A stretch of 32,536 bases of DNA from an uncultured archaeon (GTDB taxonomy: Archaea; Thermoproteota; Bathyarchaeia; TCS64), in NCBI GenBank assembly GCA_938048735.1, contig CALIUM010000022.1, forward strand, positions 1 through 32,536. Reading direction: 5' to 3'. A model generated the notes under the pieces. The model did no database searches. It was not told the origin of the DNA and saw nothing but the letters and a program-made list of their open reading frames with translations. The position numbers and the translations under genes are program-made. Shown piece after piece: positions 6,236-14,889 of this stretch; position 1 is the stretch's first letter; every line of letters starts with the position of its first letter.

Positions 6236-7279
6236 TTAACTCTCATTATAAAACCATCTTTCTAAAGTGGTTTCTTCTCGTATCCTGTGGTATCCCTTTT
6301 TTAGGCTTTCAATGGCCTTCATCACCCTCGCCTCGTCGAAATCCCTCTCTTCACAGAGGAATTCTAATATTCCCTCCTCGTCTGGGGGTTTCCATAACAA
6401 TCGGTAGTCGTCTGTTACAGGGGGGTTGAGGAAAAGCTCTTTTATCTCATCAGGTGGGTTCGAGAATCTAGCCTCCTTTAGGGTTATGAGCGCATCTCCT
6501 AGGCTTCCGTGTTCTTTAATTAGCTTCAGTGCCTTCTTCGGTCCTATACCCTTAACCCCCTCAGGGTTGTAGTCCGTTCCGACGAGGATCCCTATATCCA
6601 CGAGCTGTTCCAAGGTGATCCCAAGGTCCCTCAGGAGGGGTTCGAGCTCTACGAGCTCTGGCTCAATCTTGATGTATAGGTTTCTCCTAGGTAGCTTCCT
6701 CCTACCTGTGATGGAGAGGTTCCTAACTAGACGGGGTGCCCCGAATAGGAGGGAGTCGTAGTCCTGGCTCGCCGCGGCCCAGACATCCCCTTTCCGCGCC
6801 ATATAGGCTGATTGGGCCTCCCCTTCTCCAGGAGCTTGAACCCATGGAAGTCCCATTAGGGTGAGGAGCCTCTTCGCCTCCTCGACCATGGATGCCGTGG
6901 CTGTGACGGCCTGTTGTGCATACCTCTTGGCCTCCTCGGCTCTCCCCTCCCTTATGGACTCCTCATATTTTGCTTGGGCCTCCCTCCTAGCCTCCATCCT
7001 CTCCTCTAGGGTCCTAGATTTGAACTCGTGGGGCTTGCCGTCAAATACATAAGCGACTTTTATGCCCGCCTCGGCTAGGTTTGAGTTCCTGTATAGTAGG
7101 CCGCTTAGATGGCTTGTCACCCTTCCCTCCCTATCTCTTAGGGGCTCTCCCCTTCTCCCCCTTATGATGGCTAGGAATTGATAAAGTACGTTGTGGCCGT
7201 CGAGGGCTATCACCTTTCCCGAGAGATCTTCCAGTGAGATCTTCTTTGGCTTGATTATATCTCCGAGCTGGACCCCCAA
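6236..7279 (-). CDS. fen: Flap endonuclease 1
   Basis: This structure-specific nuclease removes 5' flaps during Okazaki fragment maturation and repair. All landmarks are present in 347 residues, the usual length: N-terminal MGVQLGDII, metal ligands in ALDGHN (Asp27) and VFDGKP (about 80), the GEGEAQSA pair (152/154), SQDYDSLL (about 173/175) and GTDYN (about 236), followed by the helix-hairpin-helix [14 protein letters not shown]. The C-terminus has a PCNA-binding (PIP) motif ETTLERWF in which the usual Gln is Glu. The start is TTG 7279, giving the family's invariant first residues. It overlaps the preceding small winged-helix gene by 25 bases, so the two are probably co-transcribed. Confidence 0.96.
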   Translation of the reverse strand: MGVQLGDIIKPKKISLEDLSGKVIALDGHNVLYQFLAIIRGRRGEPLRDREGRVTSHLSGLLYRNSNLAEAGIKVAYVFDGKPHEFKSRTLEERMEARREAQAKYEESIREGRAEEAKRYAQQAVTATASMVEEAKRLLTLMGLPWVQAPGEGEAQSAYMARKGDVWAAASQDYDSLLFGAPRLVRNLSITGRRKLPRRNLYIKIEPELVELEPLLRDLGITLEQLVDIGILVGTDYNPEGVKGIGPKKALKLIKEHGSLGDALITLKEARFSNPPDEIKELFLNPPVTDDYRLLWKPPDEEGILEFLCEERDFDEARVMKAIESLKKGYHRIREETTLERWFYNES

Positions 7280-7506
7280 CCCTCGCTCCTCACCAGCTCT
7301 ATCCTCCGCTTATCCTTAGATAGGTTGCTCACCCTCAAGAGGCCCTGGATCTCCAAGGACATGAGGAGCTCCTCGAATAGGCGTCTATCGATATCCCCAT
7401 AAAGCCTCTGGATCTGCTTGTAGATCTCCTCCTCCTCCCCCGCGCCCTCCCTCTCAAGGATATCTAAAATGGAGGATGCCACCAGCCTCAACTTCACCCT
7501 TTCCAC
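7255..7506 (-). CDS. Small winged-helix-like protein between cdc48 and fen1
   Basis: This 83-residue acidic-basic protein has a helical N-terminus ([26 protein letters not shown]) and a second helical region ([20 protein letters not shown]) followed by KDKRRIELV, the order of a winged-helix fold with a terminal beta hairpin. The start is GTG 7506, directly after the cdc48 stop (7507-7509). Its end overlaps the fen1 start by 25 bases, so all three are likely one transcript with coupled translation. I do not recognise a named family. The overlap suggests a conserved accessory role near FEN1 or the Cdc48/proteasome genes, but this is inference. Confidence 0.75.
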   Translation of the reverse strand: MERVKLRLVASSILDILEREGAGEEEEIYKQIQRLYGDIDRRLFEELLMSLEIQGLLRVSNLSKDKRRIELVRSEGWGSSSEI

Positions 7507-9681
7507 CTATGCTATGGCGATGGGCCTCCTCTGGGGCTCCTTGAACCTCTTCGAGATGTCCATATACCATTTCTCCATGTCTGGGGTTATCGACGGTGAG
7601 ACCTCGGATAGTGCCTTCTCAAAGTCCTCTAAGGTTATGACGCCTGACTTGATGTCCCTCCTCATGGCGTGGAAGGCCGCCTCCCTGCAGACTGACTCTA
7701 TATCGGCCCCAGAATATCCGGCCATCTTCTTAGCCAGAAGCGCCAGGTCCACGCTCTTGTCCAAGGGCATGCTCTTGGTCTTTATCTCAAGAATCCTGAG
7801 CCTGGCGTTCTCGTCCGGAGGTGGCACATAGATCCTCCTGTCAAGCCTTCCAGGCCTCAACACGGCTGGGTCTAGGATATCGGGCCTGTTGGTGGCTGCT
7901 ATGACCACTACGTTCTGGAGGGTCACCAACCCATCTATCTCTGTGAGGAGCTGGCTTATCACCCTCTCGGTCACCCTGGAATCTGAGATGTCCATGCCCC
8001 TGCTCGGGGCTATTGAGTCGAACTCGTCGAGGAATACGATGGAGGGGGCTGCCATCCTGGCCTTTCTGAAGATCTCCCTTATCGCCTTCTCAGACTCTCC
8101 AACCCACTTGCTGAATATCTCCGGCCCCCTAACAGATATGAAGTTGGCCTCGGACTCCGTGGCGACAGCCCTTCCCAGGAGGGTCTTCCCGCTTCCAGGA
8201 GGGCCGTAGAGGAGGATCCCCTTCGGAGGGGTTATCCCGAAGCGCTTGAAGGCTTCGGGGTTCTTCAATGGCCACTCAACAGCTTCCCTAAGATACTGCT
8301 TGACATCCTCTAGGCCGCCTATGTCCTCCCACCTCACGTTTGGGGTCTCTATGTAGACCTCCCTCATGGCTGTCGGTGTTATCTCCTTGAAGGCGTTCAT
8401 CATATCCTCGTTGGTCACCTCCATCTGTTCAAGTAGCTCGTGGGGAATCTTCTTCTCCTCCAAGTTTATCTTCGGTAGATATCTCCTGAGGGCCTTCATC
8501 GCGGCCTCCCTGCATAGAGCCGCTAGATCGGCTCCGGTATATCCATGGGTTATCTCGGCCATCCTCTTCAGATCCACATCCTTCGCTAGAGGCATCCCCC
8601 TTGTGTGGATCTGGAGGATCTCAAGCCTCCCCTTGGCGTCGGGTATCCCTATCTCTATTTCCCTGTCGAACCTGCCCGGCCTCCTTAGCGCGGGGTCTAA
8701 TGCATCCGGCCTGTTGGTGGCCCCTATGACTATGACGTTCCCCCTCCCCTTAAGCCCGTCCATGGAGGCGAGCAGCTGGGCTACAACCCTCCGCTCGACT
8801 TCCCCTGTGACCTCGCTCCTCTTAGGGGCGATGGCGTCTATCTCATCTATGAAGACTATACTCGGCGCGTTCTTCTCTGCGTCTTCGAAGATCTTCCTCA
8901 TCCTAGCCTCAGACTCCCCGTAGAACTTGCTCATTATCTCAGGCCCATTGACGGCGTAGAAGTTCGCCTCAGACTCGTTAGCAACCGCCCTAGCCAGGAG
9001 GGTCTTCCCTGTTCCCGGAGGGCCGTGGAGGAGGACCCCCTTCGGGGGGTCTATGCCAAGCCTCTGGAATATCTCAGGATGCCTAAGTGGGAGCTCGACC
9101 ATCTCCCTAATCCTCTGGATGGCCTCGTCGAGGCCCCCTATATCCTCGTATGTTGTTCTGCTCGGCATCTCAAGCTCCGGCACGGGCTCGGCCAGGATGG
9201 TCACCTCTGTGGTGGGGGAGATCTTCACAATCCCATTCGGCTTGGTGTTGACCACCATGAAGGGAACCGAATGGCCCAGCATCATTATGAGGATCGTATC
9301 ACCCCTTGTGCAGGGCCTATCTATCAGCCTATCCTTGACGAACCTGACGAAGTCGCTGTCTACGCTTATCCGTATATCCACAGGCGCTAGCTTGACGGAG
9401 AGGGCATACTCAACCTCCGCCTTCTTCACGGTGACATACTCGTTTATGGAGGCCCCGCAGTTCTTCCTTATGAAGCCATCTATCCTTATTATCATGAGGC
9501 CCTGATCCTCAGGGTAGGCTGGCCAGGCCTTCGCGGCGGTGGTCTTCTTTCCCGTTATCTCTATGACATCACCGACCGTAACCTCCAATATCTTCATGGT
9601 CTCGGCATCTATCCTAGCGATGCTCCTCCCCACATCCCTCTGCTGTTTGGCCTCAGCCACCTTCAGTTGAACACTGCTCAA
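7507..9681 (-). CDS. cdc48: Cdc48/VAT-type AAA+ ATPase (p97 homologue)
   Basis: This hexameric protein unfoldase extracts and unfolds substrates, probably feeding the proteasome. It has 724 residues: an N-terminal substrate domain (1-170, double-psi barrel plus four-stranded barrel), a D1 ring with Walker A GPPGTGKT (220-227) and Walker B IVFIDE (275-280), and a D2 ring with Walker A GPPGSGKT (493-500) and Walker B IVFLDE (548-553). Arginine fingers are in RRPGRFDRE and LRPGRLDRR. The tail ends RRPIAIA, without the HbYX motif used by PAN to open the proteasome gate. The start is TTG 9681 behind GGGAGGGT, with TATA-like CTTTATAAG at 9722-9714. egsA lies upstream on the same strand. Confidence 0.96.
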   Translation of the reverse strand: MSSVQLKVAEAKQQRDVGRSIARIDAETMKILEVTVGDVIEITGKKTTAAKAWPAYPEDQGLMIIRIDGFIRKNCGASINEYVTVKKAEVEYALSVKLAPVDIRISVDSDFVRFVKDRLIDRPCTRGDTILIMMLGHSVPFMVVNTKPNGIVKISPTTEVTILAEPVPELEMPSRTTYEDIGGLDEAIQRIREMVELPLRHPEIFQRLGIDPPKGVLLHGPPGTGKTLLARAVANESEANFYAVNGPEIMSKFYGESEARMRKIFEDAEKNAPSIVFIDEIDAIAPKRSEVTGEVERRVVAQLLASMDGLKGRGNVIVIGATNRPDALDPALRRPGRFDREIEIGIPDAKGRLEILQIHTRGMPLAKDVDLKRMAEITHGYTGADLAALCREAAMKALRRYLPKINLEEKKIPHELLEQMEVTNEDMMNAFKEITPTAMREVYIETPNVRWEDIGGLEDVKQYLREAVEWPLKNPEAFKRFGITPPKGILLYGPPGSGKTLLGRAVATESEANFISVRGPEIFSKWVGESEKAIREIFRKARMAAPSIVFLDEFDSIAPSRGMDISDSRVTERVISQLLTEIDGLVTLQNVVVIAATNRPDILDPAVLRPGRLDRRIYVPPPDENARLRILEIKTKSMPLDKSVDLALLAKKMAGYSGADIESVCREAAFHAMRRDIKSGVITLEDFEKALSEVSPSITPDMEKWYMDISKRFKEPQRRPIAIA

Positions 9682-9713
9682 ATGAACCCTCCCAATCTTC
9701 GAAAAGGTCGAAT

Positions 9714-9722
9714 CTTATAAAG
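9714..9722 (-). promoter_or_regulatory. TATA-like box for cdc48
   Basis: CTTTATAAG on the minus strand ends about 33 bases before the TTG start of cdc48. A Shine-Dalgarno-like GGGAGGGT lies between the two. The position fits an archaeal promoter with a short leader. Confidence 0.45.
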
Positions 9723-9765
9723 ATTTTATCTCCCTGATGAGACTCGGGAGGAAAACCCTTAAGGG

Positions 9766-10815
9766 TCATATAACCCCACACTCCAAGGCCAGGCTCCAAG
9801 CTCTATCCTTGCTTAGGGGGATCCGGTTAAGTATGGTGTACCGCTCAGGCCTAACCTCTCTGGCCCTGACGAGGGCCTCGACTATCACCTCTGGCGATAG
9901 GCCCACCTCCTCCGCGGTTGTGGGAGCCCCCACAATCCTCAGCACCTCGGCTATCGAGACCCAGTCTATGCCGTGGAGCTTGGCCATCATAATCGTGCCC
10001 AATCCGCACCCCTCCCCGTGAAGGATCATGTTGGGGGCTATCATCTCAAGGGCATGGCTGAACAGGTGCTCCGAGCCGCTGCAGGGCCTGCTGCTTCCAG
10101 CTATACTCATGGCGACCCCGCAGCTCACAAGGGATTCCAGTAGAACCCTAAAGCCCTCACCTGAGCGTTCCCCAATCAGCCCAGCTCTATCCATGACCAT
10201 CTCAGAGCTCATCTGGGCTAGGCTCGCTGCATAGTCCCCATAATACTCCCCAACATCCTCATGGGCTATACTCCAATCCAGTACAGATACGGCCTTGGCC
10301 ACGACGTCGCCGCATCCGCTCGCTATATACCTATAGGGAGACGATGCGATGATTTGTAAATCTGCTATTACAGCCGTCGGCACCTTTGCCTTCACGGAGT
10401 ATGGCTTCCCAAGGCTCCTTATGGAGGCGAATCCGCTGGCTATCCCGTCGTGGGAGGCCGTTGTTGGAACGCTGATGAAATGGGCCCCGCTTTGAGCTGA
10501 GGCTAGTTTAGCTACATCAATTGCTCTCCCTCCACCCACCCCTATGATGGCGTCAGCCCTTAACCCCTCGGCGGCTCTCCTCACGGCCTCGACTGAGGCC
10601 GTGTCGGCGTTCTCCGTCAGGATCGTGTCCGCCTTGATCCCCTGTTGTTGAACAAACCTTCGGGCTCTCTCTCCAGCGACTTGCAGGGTCCTCCTACCGG
10701 TGACTATTAGGGCCCTCTCCACACTGATCTCTCTGCAGATATCTCCAAGCTCACCTATAACCCCCTCTCCTATCATAACTATTCTGGGCAGGTCTATCCT
10801 GTGGACTTCCTTCAC
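9766..10815 (-). CDS. egsA: sn-Glycerol-1-phosphate dehydrogenase
   Basis: This enzyme reduces dihydroxyacetone phosphate to sn-glycerol-1-phosphate with NAD(P)H, the first committed step of archaeal membrane lipid backbone synthesis. The 349 residues show the nucleotide-binding GVGGGRAIDVAK (92-103), the family signature VPTTASHDGIASGFAS (116-131), and zinc ligands Asp170 (GCGD), His250 (GSEHLFSHALE) and His266 (LHGEGCGLG). The start is GTG 10815, preceded on its strand by AATTTTAATT (10848-10857) as a likely TATA box. It diverges from the proteasome beta gene. It is a strong marker of archaeal origin. Confidence 0.96.
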   Translation of the reverse strand: MKEVHRIDLPRIVMIGEGVIGELGDICREISVERALIVTGRRTLQVAGERARRFVQQQGIKADTILTENADTASVEAVRRAAEGLRADAIIGVGGGRAIDVAKLASAQSGAHFISVPTTASHDGIASGFASIRSLGKPYSVKAKVPTAVIADLQIIASSPYRYIASGCGDVVAKAVSVLDWSIAHEDVGEYYGDYAASLAQMSSEMVMDRAGLIGERSGEGFRVLLESLVSCGVAMSIAGSSRPCSGSEHLFSHALEMIAPNMILHGEGCGLGTIMMAKLHGIDWVSIAEVLRIVGAPTTAEEVGLSPEVIVEALVRAREVRPERYTILNRIPLSKDRAWSLALECGVI

Positions 10816-10847
10816 AGCGGCATCGGATTATTAATGTAGGTAGAGGC

Positions 10848-10907
10848 AATTAAAATTTCTTCTATCCTTTAGCGTTACTCGATCTTGGGCTAGAAAGATT
10901 TTTAAAT
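10848..10907. promoter_or_regulatory. Divergent promoters of egsA and psmB
   Basis: AATTTTAATT (10848-10857, read on minus) lies about 33 bases before the egsA GTG. TTTTTAAAT (10899-10907, plus) lies about 60 bases before the psmB start, giving a leader of some 35 bases. Calls rest on sequence match and position. Confidence 0.45.
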
Positions 10908-10972
10908 CATAGCTTTTCATTCATATAAGCTCAGTTCTGAGAGCTCATAAAACTCTAGTTAAGGGATTGTCT

Positions 10973-11611
10973 ATGGGGAGAATCTTGGGAGAGATCACCG
11001 GAACAACAACGGTAGGTGTGGTCTGCAGGGATGGGGTCATAATGGCCACTGACAAGAGGGCGACCATGGGAACCTATGTGGCTAGTAAGCAGGCTAAGAA
11101 GGTCTACAAGATAACTGACCGCCTCGCTATGACGGTGGCCGGGGGAGTAGCAGTAGCTCAGAGGGTTGTGGATATACTTAGGGCCAACGCGAAGCTCTTC
11201 GAGCTGAATAATGGCCGGCCCATGCCCGTTGTCTCAGCCGCTAGGCTTTTGTCAAACCTCCTCTTCGCAAATCGGGAGGTGGGGCTACCTCTTCCCCTCC
11301 AAGCCCTTGTAGGGGGATATGATGAGACCGGGCCCCACATCTTCTCCTTGGATCCCTTCGGAAGCCTGACGGAGGAGAGGATGGTCTCCACAGGGTCGGG
11401 CTCACCCATCGCCTATGGCGTATTGGAGGATAGATACAAGGAGGATGGGCTGGTGAGCGAGACCCTCCCGATCGTGGTGAAGGCGGTGGACTCCGCAATG
11501 AAGAGGGATGTCGCAAGTGGAGACGGCTTCGATGTCGCGGTTATAACGAAGGAGGGGTTCAGGGAGCTAAGCCTGGAGGAGAAACAGGCTTTACTGAATT
11601 TAAAGAGTTAG
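10973..11611 (+). CDS. psmB: Proteasome beta subunit
   Basis: This is a catalytic subunit of the 20S proteasome. A short propeptide (MGRILGEITG from ATG 10973) ends before TTTVGVVC; autocleavage would expose the nucleophilic Thr. The conserved Asp in ATDKRAT and the Lys in SKQAKKVYKI complete the active site, and GSGSPIAYGVLE is the family's late motif. Length is normal. TTG 10967 is a possible start two codons earlier. It is followed by fttA after 6 bases, so the two are likely co-transcribed. It lies 1.3 kb from cdc48, a plausible partner unfoldase. No alpha subunit is present in the window. Confidence 0.96.
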   Translation: MGRILGEITGTTTVGVVCRDGVIMATDKRATMGTYVASKQAKKVYKITDRLAMTVAGGVAVAQRVVDILRANAKLFELNNGRPMPVVSAARLLSNLLFANREVGLPLPLQALVGGYDETGPHIFSLDPFGSLTEERMVSTGSGSPIAYGVLEDRYKEDGLVSETLPIVVKAVDSAMKRDVASGDGFDVAVITKEGFRELSLEEKQALLNLKS

Positions 11612-11617
11612 ATTCCA

Positions 11618-13534
11618 ATGCAGAGGCAACAAAGCCTATCCTATGCGGAGATAAGGAGTTCGATACTCCAGAACATACCTCCAGAGGCGGGTCTAACTAG
11701 GATAGAGTTTGAGGGGCCCCGCCTCGCCATATACACGAAGAGGCCTGAGATACTGCTGGAGAGGAGCCAAGTCATATCCGAGATAGCCACCTCTATAAAG
11801 AAGAGGATCGTCGTCCGCTCAGACCCCTCGGTGAGGATAGCTGAAGGGGATGTTGAGAGGGTCGTGAGAGAGGTATTATCCGAAGAGGCCGGCCTTGTCA
11901 GGACATACCTAGATCCAGCTCTAGGGGAGGTTATAATTGAGGTCGCGAGGCCCGAGTTGGCATATGGAAGCGGGGGTGTCAACCTCATAGATATAGCCAG
12001 AAGGACTGGTTGGATCCCCCTACTGGTGAGAGCCCCTCCAATCCCTTCAACGACCCTAAAGCAGGTGAGGAGCTACCTTTACTCAAGGGGTAAGGAGAGG
12101 GAGCGATTCCTAAGGGAGACTGGAGAGGTGATCTTCAGGCCCTCAAGACAGGGAACAGGCGATGTCAGAATCACGGCCCTAGGCGGGGCCAGGCAGGTCG
12201 GCCGATCAGCCTTCCTCGTCAGAACCCGGGAGAGCTGCCTCCTCCTCGACTGTGGGATCAACCCTGGCTCAACCAACCCCATAGATGCCTATCCAAGATT
12301 GGATGTGGAGGAGTTCGACCTTGAAAGGCTGGATGGGGTGGTAATAACCCATGCACACCTCGACCACTGCGGATTCCTCCCATACCTATTCAAGTACGGT
12401 TATGATGGGCCAATATACTGCTCTCAGCCGACTGAGAGCCTGATGATGCTGCTCCTCGGGGACTATCTCGAGGTCATGTCTAAGGAGGGGAGGCCCGCGC
12501 CCTTCAGCTCGGATGATGTTAGGGATGTCATCACCCACATAATACCACTGGGATACAATGAGGTCACCGATGTCTCCCCCGATATCAGGCTTACGCTTCA
12601 CAACGCTGGGCATATCCTCGGATCCTCAATCGTACATATACATGTGGGTAAGGGGCTCCACAACATCGTCTACACAAGTGACTTCAAGTTCGGGCCTACC
12701 CAGCTCCTCCCTCCGGCCTCCGTCCAGTTTCCACGCGTCGAGACCCTTTTGATGGAGAGCACATACGGGGGCGCCGGAGACCCGGTCAAGTCGAGGGAGG
12801 AGACAGAGGAGGAGTTCGTTAGGATAGCCAACAGAGTCTTGGAGAAGGGGAAGGTGCTCATCCCAGTGCCCGCCGTGGGAAGGGCTCAAGAGATAATGAT
12901 GGTTATAAATAAATATATGGATATGGGTAAGCTGCTCGAAGTGCCTGTATATATCGAGGGGATGATCTCTGAGGCAACAGCTATACACACGGCCTATCCA
13001 AGTTATCTCTCCAGCGAGATTAGAGACCAGATAATAGAGGAGGGCAAGAACCCCTTCGAATCAGACTATTTCACCATAGTGAAACAGGCGGATAGCAGAG
13101 ATGAGATAGTTGAGGGGGGGCCCTGCATAATTATCGCGACAGCTGGAATGATGGAGGGCGGCCCAGTGATAGAGTACTTTAAGAGGCTAGCCATATCCGA
13201 GGAGAACGGCTTGATATTCGTGAGCTATCAGGTCTCAGGAACCCTTGGGCAGAGGCTTCAGTCGGGCCTCAGATCCTTCCAGTTCTTCAACAGCGAGGGG
13301 AAGATAGAGGTCATCAATGTAAGGATGAGTATCAACACTGTTGAGGGCTTCTCAGGCCACTCGGATAGAAGGCAACTCCTCAACTACGTGAGGAGGATAA
13401 GGCCCACACCGAAGAGGGTCCTCCTCGTCCACGGGGAAGAGGCGAAGTGTGAGAATATGGTTAAATCGCTTTCCCGCCTCTCAGGTGTGCAGGCCTACTC
13501 CCCCTACCTACTCGAGACCCTCAGGCTGGCCTGA
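11618..13534 (+). CDS. fttA: aCPSF1/FttA: KH-domain beta-CASP ribonuclease and termination factor
   Basis: This 638-residue ribonuclease cleaves nascent RNA and terminates transcription in archaea. Residues 1-150 form the KH-type RNA-binding region. The metallo-beta-lactamase domain opens with ITALGGARQVGRSAF and carries the zinc motif HAHLDH (245-250), then LHNAGHILGSS and YTSDFKFG. The beta-CASP part follows with VPAVGRAQEIM and ATAGMMEGGP, and the C-terminal SGHSDRRQLLNYV and VLLVHGEE supply the last ligands. Length and order match the family closely. The start is ATG 11618, 6 bases after psmB; this linkage is common in archaea. Its stop is only 16 bases from the convergent sepF end. Confidence 0.96.
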   Translation: MQRQQSLSYAEIRSSILQNIPPEAGLTRIEFEGPRLAIYTKRPEILLERSQVISEIATSIKKRIVVRSDPSVRIAEGDVERVVREVLSEEAGLVRTYLDPALGEVIIEVARPELAYGSGGVNLIDIARRTGWIPLLVRAPPIPSTTLKQVRSYLYSRGKERERFLRETGEVIFRPSRQGTGDVRITALGGARQVGRSAFLVRTRESCLLLDCGINPGSTNPIDAYPRLDVEEFDLERLDGVVITHAHLDHCGFLPYLFKYGYDGPIYCSQPTESLMMLLLGDYLEVMSKEGRPAPFSSDDVRDVITHIIPLGYNEVTDVSPDIRLTLHNAGHILGSSIVHIHVGKGLHNIVYTSDFKFGPTQLLPPASVQFPRVETLLMESTYGGAGDPVKSREETEEEFVRIANRVLEKGKVLIPVPAVGRAQEIMMVINKYMDMGKLLEVPVYIEGMISEATAIHTAYPSYLSSEIRDQIIEEGKNPFESDYFTIVKQADSRDEIVEGGPCIIIATAGMMEGGPVIEYFKRLAISEENGLIFVSYQVSGTLGQRLQSGLRSFQFFNSEGKIEVINVRMSINTVEGFSGHSDRRQLLNYVRRIRPTPKRVLLVHGEEAKCENMVKSLSRLSGVQAYSPYLLETLRLA

Positions 13535-13550
13535 AAGAGCGAGGCCACGT

Positions 13551-13850
13551 TCAACCTCTCCAGATCTTCACATTTCTCGGCGTCAGGATTATCCTCTCTT
13601 CCCCTAGACGGGCTATATCCCCACCTATAAAGGAGGCATACTCGTTCAGCTCGTTGACGGCGCGTTTAACATCCTCCATGCTCTGCTTGGCTAGGGGAGT
13701 CACATTAGAGATGACGATATTGCCGGATCTCACCTCTGACTTAATCAGATCCACATCTTCATAAGACCTTAAAGGTATAGCCTTCACAAAGATCTCTCTG
13801 CAAACTTCCATATTCCCTTCGCTAGTGCCCACGTCTAAACCTCCATCCAA
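13551..13850 (-). CDS. sepF: SepF, FtsZ membrane-anchor cell division protein
   Basis: The protein matches archaeal SepF: FVKAIPLRSYEDVDLIKSEV, then SGNIVISNVTPLAK, SMEDVKRAVNELNEYA and the closing GGDIARLGEERIILTP. SepF dimers tether FtsZ to the membrane at the division site, so this organism should divide with FtsZ. The start is uncertain: TTG 13850 gives 99 residues, and a later ATG (NMEVCREIF) removes 13. In either case the N-terminal tail before the core is short and not clearly amphipathic, although archaeal SepF usually begins with a membrane-binding helix. The gene is convergent with fttA. Confidence 0.9.
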   Translation of the reverse strand: MDGGLDVGTSEGNMEVCREIFVKAIPLRSYEDVDLIKSEVRSGNIVISNVTPLAKQSMEDVKRAVNELNEYASFIGGDIARLGEERIILTPRNVKIWRG

Positions 13851-13951
13851 GCTTAGCCCCCATCAGAAACCATTCCACATGGCTTCTATATATAACTATT
13901 TGAAAAATACTTATTTGTTTTTTGGATTATAAATTAATCAAGGGAGGAGTT

Positions 13952-14431
13952 GTGGAGAGAAGATATAGGGCCAGGAGAACCATGAAAAGAAAAGAGGCCA
14001 AGGAACTCCTGGAAGAGGCCTCAACCCTATTCGGGGAGATCGGAACAGGCCTCGTCGAGGAGGCGAGGCTGGATGACGAGACCCGGATCTACCTGATCGA
14101 CGGCTCACCCGTGATGGCGAGGAAGAGGGATAACCTGATCCCCCTTCTAACCTCTCCAGCTATAGATAGGCTGCCGTCGATATATGTAGACATGGGAGCG
14201 GTTCCGCATATATGTAAAGGAGCGGATGTGATGATCCCGGGCATAGTGGAGGTGGAGAAGGACTTCGGGGCTGGAAGCCTCGTAGCTGTTAGGGATATCA
14301 GATATAGGAAGGCCCTCTCGATCGGAAGGGCCCTATTACCCTCAGGTGAGATGAGAAAGGGGGGGAAGGGAAGGGCTGTGGAGAATCTTCACCATGTCGG
14401 AGACAGGATATGGAAAACCCTTCATTCCTAG
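13952..14431 (+). CDS. MCT-1-like PUA-domain RNA-binding protein
   Basis: The protein has an N-terminal pre-PUA domain (RRTMKRKEAKELLEEASTLFG to LPSIYVDMGAV) and a C-terminal PUA domain (GADVMIPGIVEVEKDFGAGSLVAV, RKALSIGRALLPSGEM). It ends with the hallmark GKGRAVENLHHVGDRIW of the archaeal relatives of MCT-1/Tma20. Eukaryotic members act in translation initiation and ribosome recycling by contacting tRNA on the 40S subunit; an equivalent archaeal role is inference. GTG 13952 is preferred because GGGAGGAG (13942-13949) lies just upstream; a TTG at 13922 would place that sequence inside the gene. Length is about 160 residues, normal for the family. Confidence 0.88.
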   Translation: MERRYRARRTMKRKEAKELLEEASTLFGEIGTGLVEEARLDDETRIYLIDGSPVMARKRDNLIPLLTSPAIDRLPSIYVDMGAVPHICKGADVMIPGIVEVEKDFGAGSLVAVRDIRYRKALSIGRALLPSGEMRKGGKGRAVENLHHVGDRIWKTLHS

Positions 14432-14449
14432 GAAGATGCCGTAACACAT

Positions 14450-14706
14450 ATGCACGCTTTCTGAAAAATATAAGTCCTTTCTTCTCCATATATGATTGAA
14501 ACCTGTTTCAAGCAGCTCTACCTCCTCGGGCTTCGGCGACCTTCACTAGGAATTCATTGTCATACTCCCGAAATATTGTCGTTTCTATTAGTATATAGAA
14601 CTCCTCGCCTTTCAGGCTTTTATGTCCAAGGAGCCGCTTGAGTTGGTATGGATCTCATCTGGTGGTATAGCATCTCCGCCTTCCAACGTCTAAATACGTC
14701 CAGCCT
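14450..14706 (-). pseudogene. Decayed C-terminus of an archaeal tyrosine recombinase
   Basis: Four short pieces in shifting frames on the minus strand read in order as the catalytic end of a phage-type integrase. They are FRRWKAEMLYHQMRS (14671-14700 region), LKRLLGHKSLKGEEFYI then REYDNEFLVKVAEA (14642 to about 14530), EEVELLETGFNHI (14527-14489), and KGLIFFRKR (to about 14450). The LLGHKS box with a Tyr a few residues on, the DNEFxxKVA segment and the FRKR ending are typical of archaeal Xer-like integrases. At least three frameshifts break it and no N-terminal domain is found. It fills the gap between the PUA and CoA-transferase genes, marking a second, older insertion unrelated to the att at 5851. 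Confidence 0.7.
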
Positions 14707-14889
14707 GTTATCAATTTAGTTAGGCCGATCTTTAAACCTCTATTTCAATCTCCTTAGCAAATTCGTTTACGACGAGAACGGTTTCAGATGTAACATTTCA
14801 AGATAATCCATAATTATAGACTAGCCCTCCAGAGCGGCTCTCCTCCGTAAAGTTTAATTTTGGTTCTATCCCCTCAGAGGGGAGCGGGT
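14707..14889. other. Intergenic, leader of the CoA-transferase gene
   Basis: No gene is seen. Stops occur in all minus-strand frames upstream of the integrase remnant. A TATA-like AAGTTTAATTTT lies near 14850, about 40 bases before the next start. Confidence 0.4.

Noticed and set aside
8366-8923. Long plus-strand frame inside cdc48
   Set aside because: It is the complementary shadow of the AAA+ gene, hydrophobic and without motifs.
14298-14489. 63-codon minus-strand frame
   Set aside because: Only its first dozen residues (KGLIFFRKR) matter: they are the last piece of the integrase remnant. The rest is antisense to the PUA gene.
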